Shown here piece by piece: positions 19,001-27,436 of a stretch of DNA of 64,000 nucleotides (position 1 is the stretch's first letter; each line of letters begins with the position of its first letter). Origin of the DNA: Flavobacterium sp. N502536 (GTDB taxonomy: Bacteria > Bacteroidota > Bacteroidia > Flavobacteriales > Flavobacteriaceae). The position numbers and the translations under genes are program-made. The stretch is taken from the NCBI RefSeq assembly GCF_025947345.1, contig NZ_CP110011.1, positions 3,038,001 to 3,102,000 on the forward strand, written 5' to 3'. Below the pieces are notes generated by a model that searched no databases, was not told where the DNA came from, and saw only the letters and a program-made list of their open reading frames with translations.

Positions 19001-21198
19001 AATTATTACTAGGAGGAGCAGGAATCTCAAAAGGATATTTGAATCGTGAAGATTTAACCCAGGAGAAATTCATCGCCAACCCATTTGCGGGAGCTAAGAG
19101 TGCGGTTTTATACCGAACCGGAGATTTGGTACGCAGAAATGCATTGGGAGAAATTGAATTTTTAGGACGTGTAGACGATCAGGTTAAAATTCGCGGCTAT
19201 CGTGTCGAATTAAAAGAAATCAGCCGAGTGATTCAGGGATATTCCGGAATTGTACAAAGCGAGGTTTTGTTTAAAGAAGACAGCACAGGCGTTAAACGTT
19301 TGGTGAGTTATTTAGTGGCCGAAGAAGGTTATTCAGAGGCTGATTTGAAATCTTATCTTTTAGGAATAGTTCCTGATTATATGGTTCCTCAGGTATTTGT
19401 GGTCTTAGATCAGATGCCATTAACTTCAAACGGAAAGATCGACAGAAAAGCATTACCGGATCCTACCATTACAGCAGGACGCGACTATGTTGCACCAACT
19501 ACAAAGGTAGAAGAGGATTTGGTTACCATCTGGCAAAATCTGCTTAATGTAGAGGAAGTAGGGGTAACGGATAACTTCTTTGAATTGGGAGGCGATTCTA
19601 TCATTGTCATTCAGGTAGTGAGCAGAGCGAAGAAAAAAGGATATCAAATTCAGGTACAAGATTTGTTCGACTATCAAACGATAGCTGAGCTGGCGGTTGC
19701 TGCTGAACAAAATAGTAAAGAGCTAAGCACGGCCGAACAGGGAATCTTAGAAGGTGAGGTGCCTTTATCTCCAATTCAGCAATGGTTTTTCGAAAGAAAC
19801 GAAGACGTGTTTTCACATTTTAATCAGGGTGTTTTATTAAGTATCGATAAAAAGATTGTCAAAGAAAAATTAGAAGAAACAGTAGCCTTAATTACCAAAC
19901 GTCACGACTCGCTGAGATGCAGCTATCAAAAAGAGAGCACAGACGGGCAGACCGAATGGAAACAGTTTTATGGACAACCTGCCAATTTGTATCGTACCGA
20001 AACGATCGAAGCAGGAACGAACATTGCAGAAGCTGTTACAGCCATTTGTGTAAAATACCAGGAATCACTGGATATCGAAAAAGGAGATTTAGCACGTTTT
20101 GTTCTCATTGAAACACCGGATGCCGAGCAGTACAACCGACTTTTTATGGTTTCTCATCACCTGGCAGTAGACGGAGTTTCGTGGCGATTTATCATTGATG
20201 ATCTGGAAACACTTTTAGCAGAAGAAACGCTGGATGAAGCCCAGTATTTAGCCAATAAAAACAACTCTTTCAGAGATTGGATCAACAAGCTGAAAAACTT
20301 TGCAGAAACCGAAGAAATAGAATCTCAGTTAGAGTACTGGCAGCAAATTAATACCGATTATAACCCGCTTCCAACTGATTTTTCGGCCAACAAACCAACC
20401 CGACAAACCAAGAAAACTCAGGTAGGAGTGCTGAGCGAGGAATACACCAAACAGCTATTAAAAGAGGCCAATACAGCCTACAATACTGAAATCAATGATT
20501 TGATGTTAAGCGCACTTCAAATGACTTTTGAAGATGTTTTCGGAACAAAACGATTGGCATTAGGTTTTGAAGGTCACGGAAGAGAAAATGTACTGAAAGA
20601 CATAGATGTGAGCGGTACTACAGGATGGTTTACCAATAAATATCCTGTGATCCTGTCTAAAGGCGATGCAAAAACCGAAGGCGATACGGTAAAATCAGTA
20701 AAAGAAGCGTTGCGCAGAATTCCGACCAAAGGAATGGGGTATGGCTGTCTGCGTTACTTACACTCGTCTGATGAAATACGCAGTTCGTTAAAAAATTGCG
20801 GATGGGATGTAGTGTTCAATTATTTAGGACAGATTGATAATGTGCTGAATCAAAGCGCCATTTTTTCAGGAGCCTCAGAATTTTCGGGAGACCACATTAG
20901 CCCAACTTCCATATTAGAAGAGAAATTTATCATCAAAGCAATTATTGTTGCCAACGAACTTAGAATTTCCTGGGACTATTCGGAAGAACAATATCGTTCA
21001 GAGACTGTTCAGAATTTGGCTCGTACCTATGTCGAAAATTTAACGCAGCTGATCAAACACTGTATCAATAAAAAAGTGAGCGAAGTGACTCCTTCAGATT
21101 TTGGATTGAGTGACACCTTAGATTTTAAAGAATTCGACGCTTTATTTGAATCAGAAGCTGAGGTAGATTCAGAAAGCGAAAGCATCCTGAGATTCTAA
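10081..21198 (+). CDS. Trimodular NRPS: docking-C-A(Ser)-T-C-A(Asp)-T-C-A(Asp)-T-E
   Basis: A 3705-residue peptide synthetase. Residues 1-60 are a TubC-like docking domain. Module 1: C (HHIIGDG at 211), A with code DVWHVSLIDK, one change from the serine code DVWHLSLIDK, T Ser1079. Module 2: C (HHIATDG at 1259), A with code DLTKIGHIGK, one change from the Asp code DLTKVGHIGK, T Ser2126. Module 3: C (HHIATDG at 2306), A with the same Asp code, T Ser3173 in LGGDSI. A C-terminal epimerase follows (HHLAVDG at 3359, then EGHGRE, TTGWFTNKYP and NYLGQ), so the third residue should become D-Asp. The A4 segment of modules 2 and 3 reads SADLGNT instead of the usual FDxS. The acidic tail after 3680 suggests docking to a later TubC domain. 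Specificities come from remembered codes. Confidence 0.95.
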   Translation: MKDIKSIITSLSKKEVQIFLDDSEENLRVTGNTAALTAEDKIDISTNKERLITLLKSTKNNTKFNFESIATVAEAESYEVSAGQRRLWTLSQFEGGSEVYNMPMRTPLKGSYDIECFQKAITATIDRHEILRTTFKMDENGEVRQYVKPTAAVDFKLSYVDFRTVTDKEASVSNYIKKDSFVPFDLENGPLFRLSLLQTEEDAYVFYYNMHHIIGDGWSMNVLSKDVFTFYESFVKGIAPDLAPLAIQYKDYANWQALQINTAGSTTDKTYWMESLSGELPVLDLPSEKRRPSVKTHKGRSLRAYISKETTAMLQRFTKENNSSTFISLLTTINILFHKYTSDSDIIIGSPVAGRDHADLANQIGFYVNTIALRNTINAQENFASIYKRIKEQTLEAFNHQMYPFDSLVENLNIKRDAGRSSVFDVLLVLQNTANEETIEIPTSKTNTIVDLGETVSKFDIELNFREAGGQLILDIAYNTEVYEYQMIEGLIRHYQQILEEVLFQPETPIGQLTYISKEEENELLVDFNATKNNYPTAITIVDLIETQVAANPEGIALAYEGATMTYAALNAKANQVAHYLRSIGVTTESIVGLCMERSFEMVIGMLGIMKSGGAYAPIDPHYPAERIEFILKDTAAEAILVNAGSSSKVNFLEDIAILNLDEHDTIFANQSAANPNVAIPVSNAAYVIYTSGSTGNPKGVVNEQRGLVNRLLWAKEYYNVTANDVLIQKTTFCFDVSVWEFFLPLLSGCKLVIPKPEGHKDSDYLRELIATHQVTMIHFVPSMLSAFLLDIDVTKCSSLKNVVCSGEALKISQAEEFQKALPNVTLSNLYGPTEASIDVTSCIIPFNATDLKRITIGKPVANTQIYILDSEMNIQPKGVTGELYIGGVQVARGYINLPELNAFRFVNNPFGEGKLYRTGDNAKWLQDGTIEYLGREDSQVKVRGYRIELGELDTVINSCPAIRQGVVIAREDAYGVNELIAYIVLTAAKTKEDVIAYLKEHIPGYMIPGIMVELEAIPLTSNGKVNRKALPDPVFSREYEYVAPTTKTEEELAVIWQDLLKAEQVGITDNFFELGGHSLLAVRLISAIKNTMNVALTITNVFSNPTISDLAYFIENQDTSAVLPLVTKQDLPEAIPLSYAQERLWFVDKLKGSEHYHMPVLLNLKGALNTDYLSQALKTIVERHETLRTVFVENEGVAYQVVQPADSWELNVVATDADYQDLIADEINKPFDLAKDYMLRATVIKVAEAEHILVIVRHHIATDGWSESIIVKEFKELYASYASGREADLPVLDFQYADYSVWQRSELSGAVLEEKLGYWETKLSGVAPSALPVDYARPTVQSNRGDHISFKLDSDRSEALRTYAKEQGVTLFMLLSSVYKVLLYRHSGQSDICIGTTVANRPQQELESMIGFFVNALALRSDLSGNPSFNEVLKSVKQTTLEAYNHIAVPFEKVVDRVEKTRDKSRSSLFQVLFVLNNNPESKVSEFSDITIEAMAMNYNVAKYDLTIFAEDSAEGISFSFNYCTDLFSAATIAGLRSHYENLLGTILVNDTLSIGNLAMLSPEEEQALTVGYNTADYTLSGEGTVLSLFEAQVAKTPDTVAFVYNDSRMTYKELDEAATKLAYHYQQTYELQQNDLMGIMMDTSNWSLLGILSILKSGAGYVPIDPTLPKERQLYMVQEANIKALLIESSSLFDVIDFSVPVFSLDIQYADVAALPQEVTFSTLATEETTAYVVYTSGTTGQPKGVQVSHKNLVDYYEGLDAKISISANKSFGLMSSLSADLGNTVLFGSLLSGGCLHLFNKESLMDGVKLQAYFNTNTIDCIKIVPSHWQALRLDTDLLLPARTIIFGGDVLPVSHVKEIAAQDPNVTIVNHYGPTESTIGKLLHKVDPDFDYVTIPVGKLFSNSEAYIVSSDMSLCPIGVSGELLLGGAGISKGYLNREDLTQEKFIANPFAGAKSTVLYRTGDLVRRNVLGEIEFLGRVDDQVKIRGYRVELKEISRVIQGYSGIVQSEVLFKEDSTGVKRLVSYLVAEEGYSEADLKSYLLGIVPDYMVPQVFVVLDQMPLTSNGKIDRKALPDPTVTQDRVYVAAETEVEKDLVAIWQDLLNVEQVGVTDDFFELGGHSLLAVRLLSAIKTTLNVAINITDIFDHTNIAALAAFIESQDNTAVLPLVTKQDLPADIPLSYAQERLWFIDRLKGSEHYHVPVLLNLKGDLNIEFLSRALNTIVERHEALRTIFVEKEGIAYQKVQPSDAWDLTIFTAVADHAAFIKEEVNRPFDLSKDYMLRATVIKQSDNEHILLLVRHHIATDGWSTSLIVNEFKTLYASYKEGKEADLPVLDFQYTDYAVWQRSEISGDYLAEKLAYWDSKLTGVAPSALPTDYPRPAVQSGSGDYINFKLDSERSEALRAYAKEEGVTLFMLLLSVYKVLLYRHSGQSDICIGTTVANRPQQELESMIGFFVNTLALRSDLSGNPSFNEVLKSVKQTTLEAYSHIAVPFEKVVDRVEKARDKSRNSLFQVLFVLNNNPEAKVSDFSDITIEPMGMEYNISKFDLTIFAEDSAEGISFSFNYCTDLFSSATVAGLLSHYENLLTTILADGGTAIGNLAMLSPEEEQALTVGYNTADYALSGEGTVLSLFEAQVAKTPDAVAFVYNDSRMTYKELDEAATKLAYHYQQTYELQQNDLMGIMMDTSNWSLLGILSILKSGAGYVPIDAALPKERQLYMVQEANIKALLIESSSLFDVIDFSVPVFSLDIQYADVAALPQEVTFSTLATEETTAYVVYTSGTTGQPKGVQVSHKNLVDYYEGLEAKISISTNKSFGLMSSLSADLGNTVLYGSLLSGGCLHLFNKESLMDGVKLQAYFNTNTIDCIKIVPSHWQALRLDTDLLLPARTIIFGGDVLPVSHVKEIAAQDPNVSIVNHYGPTESTIGKLLHKVDPDFDYVTIPVGKLFSNSEAYIVSSDMSLCPIGVSGELLLGGAGISKGYLNREDLTQEKFIANPFAGAKSAVLYRTGDLVRRNALGEIEFLGRVDDQVKIRGYRVELKEISRVIQGYSGIVQSEVLFKEDSTGVKRLVSYLVAEEGYSEADLKSYLLGIVPDYMVPQVFVVLDQMPLTSNGKIDRKALPDPTITAGRDYVAPTTKVEEDLVTIWQNLLNVEEVGVTDNFFELGGDSIIVIQVVSRAKKKGYQIQVQDLFDYQTIAELAVAAEQNSKELSTAEQGILEGEVPLSPIQQWFFERNEDVFSHFNQGVLLSIDKKIVKEKLEETVALITKRHDSLRCSYQKESTDGQTEWKQFYGQPANLYRTETIEAGTNIAEAVTAICVKYQESLDIEKGDLARFVLIETPDAEQYNRLFMVSHHLAVDGVSWRFIIDDLETLLAEETLDEAQYLANKNNSFRDWINKLKNFAETEEIESQLEYWQQINTDYNPLPTDFSANKPTRQTKKTQVGVLSEEYTKQLLKEANTAYNTEINDLMLSALQMTFEDVFGTKRLALGFEGHGRENVLKDIDVSGTTGWFTNKYPVILSKGDAKTEGDTVKSVKEALRRIPTKGMGYGCLRYLHSSDEIRSSLKNCGWDVVFNYLGQIDNVLNQSAIFSGASEFSGDHISPTSILEEKFIIKAIIVANELRISWDYSEEQYRSETVQNLARTYVENLTQLIKHCINKKVSEVTPSDFGLSDTLDFKEFDALFESEAEVDSESESILRF
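14749..16320 (+). repeat. Module-scale direct repeat, copy 1 (Asp adenylation, module 2)
   Basis: About 1.57 kb spanning the end of C2 and all of A2 recurs at 17890-19461 with a constant 3141-bp offset and only scattered, mostly silent differences. The upstream C domains are also alike but more diverged. Confidence 0.88.
17890..19461 (+). repeat. Module-scale direct repeat, copy 2 (Asp adenylation, module 3)
   Basis: Second copy of the 1.57-kb repeat. Similarity stops at the linker after A10: module 2 continues into a C-type T domain (LGGHSL) and module 3 into an E-type T domain (LGGDSI). This marks a duplication or conversion boundary at the A-T junction. Confidence 0.88.
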
Positions 21199-21250
21199 AC
21201 GCTGTTTTGTACGAACCTTATTTACTATTAATTACCTAACACCAAAACAT

Positions 21251-22516
21251 ATGAAATTACCTGTTTCTTATCACCAGCAAAGGATGTGGTTTATCGATCA
21301 TTTTGAGAGAGATTATCTGTATGAAGGAGGACCTGTTTATCACAATATCCCTTTGAGTTTAACCCTTAAAAAAGAGGTGACCACCAACGAAATTTATCAG
21401 GCTTTTGCACAATTAATCAACCGTCATGATATTTTAAGGACGACCATAATAAAAGAGGGTGACCAGATTTTTCAATCCATTAAAACGCCGGAAGAAATTA
21501 ACATAGAAAATTTGCTTACAGAACAGTCTGATCTTAAAGAAAATCAGGAAACATTGCGCAAAGGATTTTTCAATTTTGAAAATGAATTACTGGTAAAAGC
21601 TTTTTTTGAACGATTGGAAAATCAAACTCGAATTTTGTTTGTCTTTCATCACGCTATTGTTGACCGCTACAGTCTTGGTATTCTTAAGGAAGATTTTTTA
21701 AGTTTTATAGCGCATCCCAAAGATTCATTAGGATTCACCATGCAATACAAAGATTTTTCAGAATGGGAACAGGCCGTTGATCCTTACGAAACCGAAACAT
21801 TGGTTGCGCATTGGAGAAAACGATTATCCAATCTACAGGTATTGTACATTCCGACAGATACAGAACGAGTACCGGTACATATTTATAAGGCCGCCACAAC
21901 TGCTTTTTCGTTTAGCAAAGACCGTTTGCAATCTTTTGCCGCTATCAATGGCACGACATCACAAATAGTAACGCTGGCGGTTTACAAAATGGCCTTAGCT
22001 AAATTTTCAGGACTTTCTGAAATCGTGATCGGAACCCTTATGGACATGCGCAATCATCTTACCGCATCAACCGTAGGAGCTATCGAAAATCTGGTAGTCT
22101 TACAATCTGTTTTGGAAGAAAACACAACATTAGCTGAGGCTTGTACCGTTGTGGCCAATACCTGGAATACGGCAGATCTAAACAAGGGAATTCCTTTTGA
22201 TAAGCTGGTGGTAGAGATCAATCCTAAAAAAGATATGAGCAGAACCGCACTATTTGATGTTTTATACCTCTACGATCAGCATAACGCTGTTACCGAAGAT
22301 CAGGACGAACCATTTGAGTATAAAAATCAAGGATTAGGAAAATATGATCTTAACCTTTTGGTACAGGAAAAAGAGACCACTTTTGATTTTATACTCACCT
22401 ATAACGACCTCTATTTTCAACCGGGAACCATTGCGGCATTTTTAGAAAGTATGGAAAATATTCTCGAAACCGCTGCAGTACACCAAGAAGAGTTACGAGG
22501 TATCGCATTGTTCTAA
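21251..22516 (+). CDS. Free-standing condensation domain with altered active site
   Basis: A 421-residue protein that is a lone C domain. It begins with the C1-like motif PVSYHQQRMWF, has the C2-like NRHDILRT, and ends with a C5-like segment (NKGIPFDKLVVEI) without A or T domains. The catalytic motif reads HHAIVDR where active domains have HHxxxDG: both His and the Asp remain, but the structural Gly is Arg. It lies 52 bases after the giant NRPS gene and 56 before the next. Because that next protein has its own D-type C domain, this one is redundant for simple chain growth. It could acylate a side chain, act as an X-type recruiting domain, or be inactive. Confidence 0.88.
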   Translation: MKLPVSYHQQRMWFIDHFERDYLYEGGPVYHNIPLSLTLKKEVTTNEIYQAFAQLINRHDILRTTIIKEGDQIFQSIKTPEEINIENLLTEQSDLKENQETLRKGFFNFENELLVKAFFERLENQTRILFVFHHAIVDRYSLGILKEDFLSFIAHPKDSLGFTMQYKDFSEWEQAVDPYETETLVAHWRKRLSNLQVLYIPTDTERVPVHIYKAATTAFSFSKDRLQSFAAINGTTSQIVTLAVYKMALAKFSGLSEIVIGTLMDMRNHLTASTVGAIENLVVLQSVLEENTTLAEACTVVANTWNTADLNKGIPFDKLVVEINPKKDMSRTALFDVLYLYDQHNAVTEDQDEPFEYKNQGLGKYDLNLLVQEKETTFDFILTYNDLYFQPGTIAAFLESMENILETAAVHQEELRGIALF

Positions 22517-22572
22517 TTACAACTTACACAAAAGATTGATTACGCTACTACTAGAAAATACATTTTAAAATC

Positions 22573-25500
22573 ATGGAAAAATTCATAAAACAATTAAAAA
22601 GCCTTGGATTCGAACTTAAAATTGATGGCCAGGATTTAATCTTATTAGGAAAAGAAGGAAAACTGACACCTTCTGATATTAAAATCATTACAGAACGCCC
22701 TGATGTTACTTCTTTTATTAAAGAAAATAAAGCAGATATCATTACGTATTTAAAGAAAGAAGATTTTAAGCTGGACAGAAAAAACATCTCTTCGATGTAT
22801 GGACTGAGCCCTGTACAAGAAGGTATCCTGTTTCACAGTACGTATTTGTACAATACAGAATCTAAGGAAAACACAACTTACCACACGCAGTTTGATGTTA
22901 GTTTTTCTTCAAAATTAAATGTAGACCTCTTTAAAAAGGCCTGGCAAAATGTAATCAATAACCACACCATCCTTAGAACCGGATTTATTTATGATAAAGT
23001 AAATATTCCAATCCAGTTTGTCAATAAAGAAGTAGAAGTTCCGTTGCGTTTTATCGATTTAACAAACGATACCAATCAGGAAAAAGAAGCAAAGTTCCTC
23101 GCCCTTAAAAACGAAGATCGATTTGAGGATTTCAGCTTTACCAATCCGCCGTTAATGCGTATCACTATTGCTAAGTTTGGAGAGGACGCTTATAAAATGA
23201 TCTGGACAAAACACCACGTATTATGGGATGGATGGTCCGGACAGGTAATCATTCAGGAAGTAATACGAGCATATACCAACCTAATGTATGGTACCCCGAT
23301 CGAGGTGCAGGCAGAAGATAAATATGAAGATTTTATCAACTACATCAAATCGATAGATGCTTTTGAAGAAAAAGCATTCTGGCAGTCTTATATGAAAGAC
23401 TTTAGCGAGCCTTCTTTACTGCCATTTTGTAAAGCAGCGCACGAACGTAATAAAGGAAAAGGAAAATACGAACGTATCAGTATTGATTTTGACGAAGCAT
23501 TGACACAAAAAATCAACGACTTTTCAAAATCAAATCACGTTACACCAAATACACTGACACAAGCGGTATGGGCTATTTTATTGTCAAAATACACAGGCCT
23601 TAAAGACATCGTGTACGGAGTGACGGTTTCCGGACGTCCGGCAGATTTAAACTATGACAACAAAGTGGGATTGTACATCAACACCATCCCTTTAAGAGCT
23701 AAAATAGACAACAGTCAGACTATTGCAGCTTTTTTAGACATGCTTCAAAAAACGTCAGTAGGAGCAAGAAATTTTCAGCATACCTCCCTTAGTAAAATCC
23801 AGCAATGGAATGAAATTAAAGGAGATTGCTTTGACTCTTTACTATCGTTTACCAACTATCCGTCTAAAAGCGGCGATAATTCCCGTAAAGCTGTTTTAGA
23901 AATAGACAATGTGAATGTAAAAGAAAATAACAACTATCTGCTTTCTATTCAGCCGATGCTGAAAGACAAACTTGCGATTGATTTTACGTTCAACAGTTCG
24001 ATTATGGACAGGGCTTTTGTTCAAATGATTACCGAACATTTCAGAACAGCAATATGCAATATGGCAGAAGAGAAATTTACGACCATTGGCGATTTTGATA
24101 TGCTGGGTGAAGACGAAATCATAGCCCTTACCAAAACCTACAACGCTTCTGAAACCGGATATCCGGCAGATCAGAATATGGTAGAGATCTTTGAAGAAAA
24201 AGTAGCCGCAACTCCAGATGCCATTGCACTAACACTTGATGGGGAAGGAATGACCTATAAAGTATTAAATGAAAAAGCCAACCAGCTGGCAGGATACTTA
24301 AAAGAACAGGGAGTAGGTCCGGAAAGCATGGTAGGAATGTGCATCAACCGCTCTTTTGAAATGATTGTTGGAATTTTCGGAATCTTAAAAGCAGGCGGAG
24401 CCTATGTACCTATTGATCCGCAATATCCTACGGAGCGTATTAACTTTATTCTGAATGATATCGATTCAAAAATTGTATTGGTAAGCACAAAGAGTAGTGA
24501 AGTACTAAAACTGGAAGATCATATTCAGCTGGTCAATTTAGATCAGGCAGATACACCCTTTTCAGGTTATGCTACAAGCAACCTGGAGTTAGATTTACCC
24601 TTATCCAATCTTGCTTACGTAATCTATACCTCAGGAACAACAGGAGTTCCTAAAGGAGTAATGATCGAGCATGGCAATGTGGTGCGACTTTTCTTTACCG
24701 ATCAGCCTTTGTTTGATTTTGATGAAAAAGATGTATGGTGTGTATTCCATTCCTATTCTTTTGATTTCTCGGTTTGGGAAATATTCGGAGCCTTATTGTA
24801 TGGAGGTCGATTGGTAATTGTTCCGGAGCTTGTCGCAAAAGATACCAAAGCTTTTGCACAGCTGTTAGAAGAAGAGAAAGTAACCGTTTTGAACCAGACA
24901 CCTTCAGCATTTAATGCTTTACAAGAGGAGGTAATCGATAAAAAACAAGCCCTGAATGTACGTTATGTTATATTTGGAGGTGAGGCACTTACTCCCGGAG
25001 TTCTTAAACCCTGGGCAGCTCAATATCCGGATTGTTCCCTTATCAACATGTACGGGATCACAGAAACCACAGTACACGTAACCTTCAAGGAAATTGGAGC
25101 CCGCGAAATCGATCTTAACATTAGCGATATAGGAAGACCGATTCCAACAATGGGTTGTTACATACTCGATGAAAATTTTGATTTGGTACCTATGGGCGTT
25201 ACCGGTGAATTATATGTTTCCGGTGCAGGAGTTTCAAGAGGCTATTTAAACCGTCCGGAACTTTCAAAAGAGCGTTTTATGACCAACCCGTTTAATCCCG
25301 GAGAGCGTTTATACAAAACAGGAGATGTCGCAAAAAGACTAACTAGCGGAGATATCGAGTATTTGGGAAGAAACGATAAGCAAATTAAAATTAGAGGATT
25401 CAGAATCGAACTTGGAGAAGTAGAGGCAGCCCTAAATGTGTGTCCGTACGCAAATCATGCCGCCGTTATTGTACACGAAGATCAATACTATTCTAAAGAA

Positions 25501-27357
25501 TTGGTTGCTTATGTAGTGGTCAAAGAAGGGTATACCTTAGATAATTTTAAAGAATATCTTTCCGAAAGTTTACCTGCCTACATGGTACCTACCATATGCA
25601 TTGAACTGGATGAAATGCCGCTTACTTCTAATGGAAAAGTAAACAAAAAAGCGTTGCCAAAAGTAGCCACACAAGGAACAACGGCTAACGGTTATGTTGC
25701 ACCTCGTAACAACAACGAAGAGCAGCTGATAACCATCTGGAAAGAAATTCTGGACAGGGAACGCATAGGAGTTTTAGACAACTTTTTTGAGTTTGGCGGA
25801 CACAGTCTTAAACTTACAAGACTAATTACAAGATACCATAAAGAGTATGGCGTAAAATTAGAATTGAGAGATTTATTCATCAATAAAACTATTGAAGAGC
25901 ATTGTACCCTGCTATTTGGTGCCGCTGTTGAAACTAAAGTAGAAAAGATAGAGCCGGTAGCACAACAGTCCAATTACCCGCTTTCCAGCGGTCAGTATTG
26001 CATGTGGGTTTTGAGCCAGTCTTCTGAAGAAAGTAATATTTCATACAATATGCCGGCACATCTTACTTTAGAAGGATATAATATTCCTTTTTTAAAGAAA
26101 GCCATTGATGCGGTTATAGAACGCCACGAAACCTTGCGTACGGTATTTAAGGAAGACGAAAATTCGGAAGTAAGACAATGGATCTGCGCTCCTTCAACAA
26201 TTGACTTTGCCATTACGGAACTTGATTTCAGAGCAGAAGAAAATATCGAGAAAGCGGTAGCAGCCTATATGAAAGAGGACGCCTTACAGCCTTTCCGTCT
26301 AGATCAGGGGCCTTTGTTACGAATTGCACTCTTACAAATTTCAGATACCGATCATATTTTCTATTACAACATGCATCATATTATTGGAGACGGAGTTTCA
26401 AAATATATCTTAAAACGAGATGTTTTAGCCTTCTATAATGGCTTTAAAAATGATACGGTGGTGTCACTTCCTGTTTTAGACATTCAATACAAAGATTTTG
26501 CGGTTTGGCAAAAACAACAATTGGAAAATGGTGCTTTTGAGCCTCACAAACAGTATTGGCTGCAAACCTTATCCGGAGACAGAGCTTTATTAGACTTGCC
26601 GACTCAGAAAGCGAGACCAAAAGTAAAGACCAACAACGGTCAGACCTTACGAACCTTAATTTCGGATACCGACACTGCTAAATTTGCCGCCTATTGTAAA
26701 GCCAATAACGGAACCTTATTTACAGGAGTATTGGCCGTTTGGAATATATTATTTTACCGATATACCAACCAAAAGGACATATTGATAGGAGCACCAATTG
26801 CCGGAAGAGATCATGTAGATCTGGAAAATCAAATTGGACTTTATTTCAACAATATGGTCGTTCGCAACCAGGTGAATCCGGAAGAGAATTTTGATGAGAC
26901 TTTCAGCAAAGTAAGAGACGTTATGTTTGAAAACACAAAACATCAGATGTATCCGTTTGACAACTTGCAGGATGACTTAAAAATAAAAGGCGATACGAGC
27001 CGTAATCCGCTTTACGACGTCATGCTTTCCTACCATAACACGATAGACAACAACACCAACTATCAGTTTACAAAGGAAGAAACCGATCAAATTGTGGTTC
27101 AGGACGAAAGAGGTGCAAAACTGGATATGCTGATTAATTTTAAAGAGATTGGCAGCTATTTGTATTTTGATATTAACTACAATACAGATGTTTACAATCA
27201 AAGCTGTATTAAAGGTTTGATGCAAAATTTCAAAAACTTATTGTCACAGTTACTGGTGAATAGTCAGGAAAAAATAAGTGATGTCGATTTCCAGAAAGAG
27301 ACAAAGGAAAACCTGAGAAATCTAAACGTCAATAAATTTAAGCTGGTTAAAAAATAA
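22573..27357 (+). CDS. NRPS: docking-C(D-type)-A(Thr)-T-C
   Basis: A 1594-residue synthetase. Residues 1-62 are a TubC-type docking domain. The first C domain carries YGLSPVQEGILFH, typical of domains that accept a D-residue donor, with an intact HHVLWDG at 214; this matches the epimerase ending the previous NRPS. The A domain code DFWNIGMVHK is the threonine code as I remember it (specificity Asp at 731). T Ser1078 is in FGGHSLKL. A second, complete C domain follows (HHIIGDG at 1268), and the protein ends there with a basic tail and no A domain. The next NRPS begins with a C domain that has lost its catalytic His residues, so this terminal C probably makes the next bond in trans. Confidence 0.94.
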   Translation: MEKFIKQLKSLGFELKIDGQDLILLGKEGKLTPSDIKIITERPDVTSFIKENKADIITYLKKEDFKLDRKNISSMYGLSPVQEGILFHSTYLYNTESKENTTYHTQFDVSFSSKLNVDLFKKAWQNVINNHTILRTGFIYDKVNIPIQFVNKEVEVPLRFIDLTNDTNQEKEAKFLALKNEDRFEDFSFTNPPLMRITIAKFGEDAYKMIWTKHHVLWDGWSGQVIIQEVIRAYTNLMYGTPIEVQAEDKYEDFINYIKSIDAFEEKAFWQSYMKDFSEPSLLPFCKAAHERNKGKGKYERISIDFDEALTQKINDFSKSNHVTPNTLTQAVWAILLSKYTGLKDIVYGVTVSGRPADLNYDNKVGLYINTIPLRAKIDNSQTIAAFLDMLQKTSVGARNFQHTSLSKIQQWNEIKGDCFDSLLSFTNYPSKSGDNSRKAVLEIDNVNVKENNNYLLSIQPMLKDKLAIDFTFNSSIMDRAFVQMITEHFRTAICNMAEEKFTTIGDFDMLGEDEIIALTKTYNASETGYPADQNMVEIFEEKVAATPDAIALTLDGEGMTYKVLNEKANQLAGYLKEQGVGPESMVGMCINRSFEMIVGIFGILKAGGAYVPIDPQYPTERINFILNDIDSKIVLVSTKSSEVLKLEDHIQLVNLDQADTPFSGYATSNLELDLPLSNLAYVIYTSGTTGVPKGVMIEHGNVVRLFFTDQPLFDFDEKDVWCVFHSYSFDFSVWEIFGALLYGGRLVIVPELVAKDTKAFAQLLEEEKVTVLNQTPSAFNALQEEVIDKKQALNVRYVIFGGEALTPGVLKPWAAQYPDCSLINMYGITETTVHVTFKEIGAREIDLNISDIGRPIPTMGCYILDENFDLVPMGVTGELYVSGAGVSRGYLNRPELSKERFMTNPFNPGERLYKTGDVAKRLTSGDIEYLGRNDKQIKIRGFRIELGEVEAALNVCPYANHAAVIVHEDQYYSKELVAYVVVKEGYTLDNFKEYLSESLPAYMVPTICIELDEMPLTSNGKVNKKALPKVATQGTTANGYVAPRNNNEEQLITIWKEILDRERIGVLDNFFEFGGHSLKLTRLITRYHKEYGVKLELRDLFINKTIEEHCTLLFGAAVETKVEKIEPVAQQSNYPLSSGQYCMWVLSQSSEESNISYNMPAHLTLEGYNIPFLKKAIDAVIERHETLRTVFKEDENSEVRQWICAPSTIDFAITELDFRAEENIEKAVAAYMKEDALQPFRLDQGPLLRIALLQISDTDHIFYYNMHHIIGDGVSKYILKRDVLAFYNGFKNDTVVSLPVLDIQYKDFAVWQKQQLENGAFEPHKQYWLQTLSGDRALLDLPTQKARPKVKTNNGQTLRTLISDTDTAKFAAYCKANNGTLFTGVLAVWNILFYRYTNQKDILIGAPIAGRDHVDLENQIGLYFNNMVVRNQVNPEENFDETFSKVRDVMFENTKHQMYPFDNLQDDLKIKGDTSRNPLYDVMLSYHNTIDNNTNYQFTKEETDQIVVQDERGAKLDMLINFKEIGSYLYFDINYNTDVYNQSCIKGLMQNFKNLLSQLLVNSQEKISDVDFQKETKENLRNLNVNKFKLVKK

Positions 27358-27436
27358 GCCAGTTCCCGAGACATCTTTCATTTAAAAATAGTGCTAACCC
27401 AGACAGTTTTAAAGCTGTATTTTAAAAAATAAGATC

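Noticed and set aside
10081..21198. Several minus-strand open frames of 60-90 codons inside the NRPS genes.
   Set aside because: They lie opposite strong conserved coding sequence, have no recognisable protein features, and recur at equivalent places in repeated modules, as expected for shadows.
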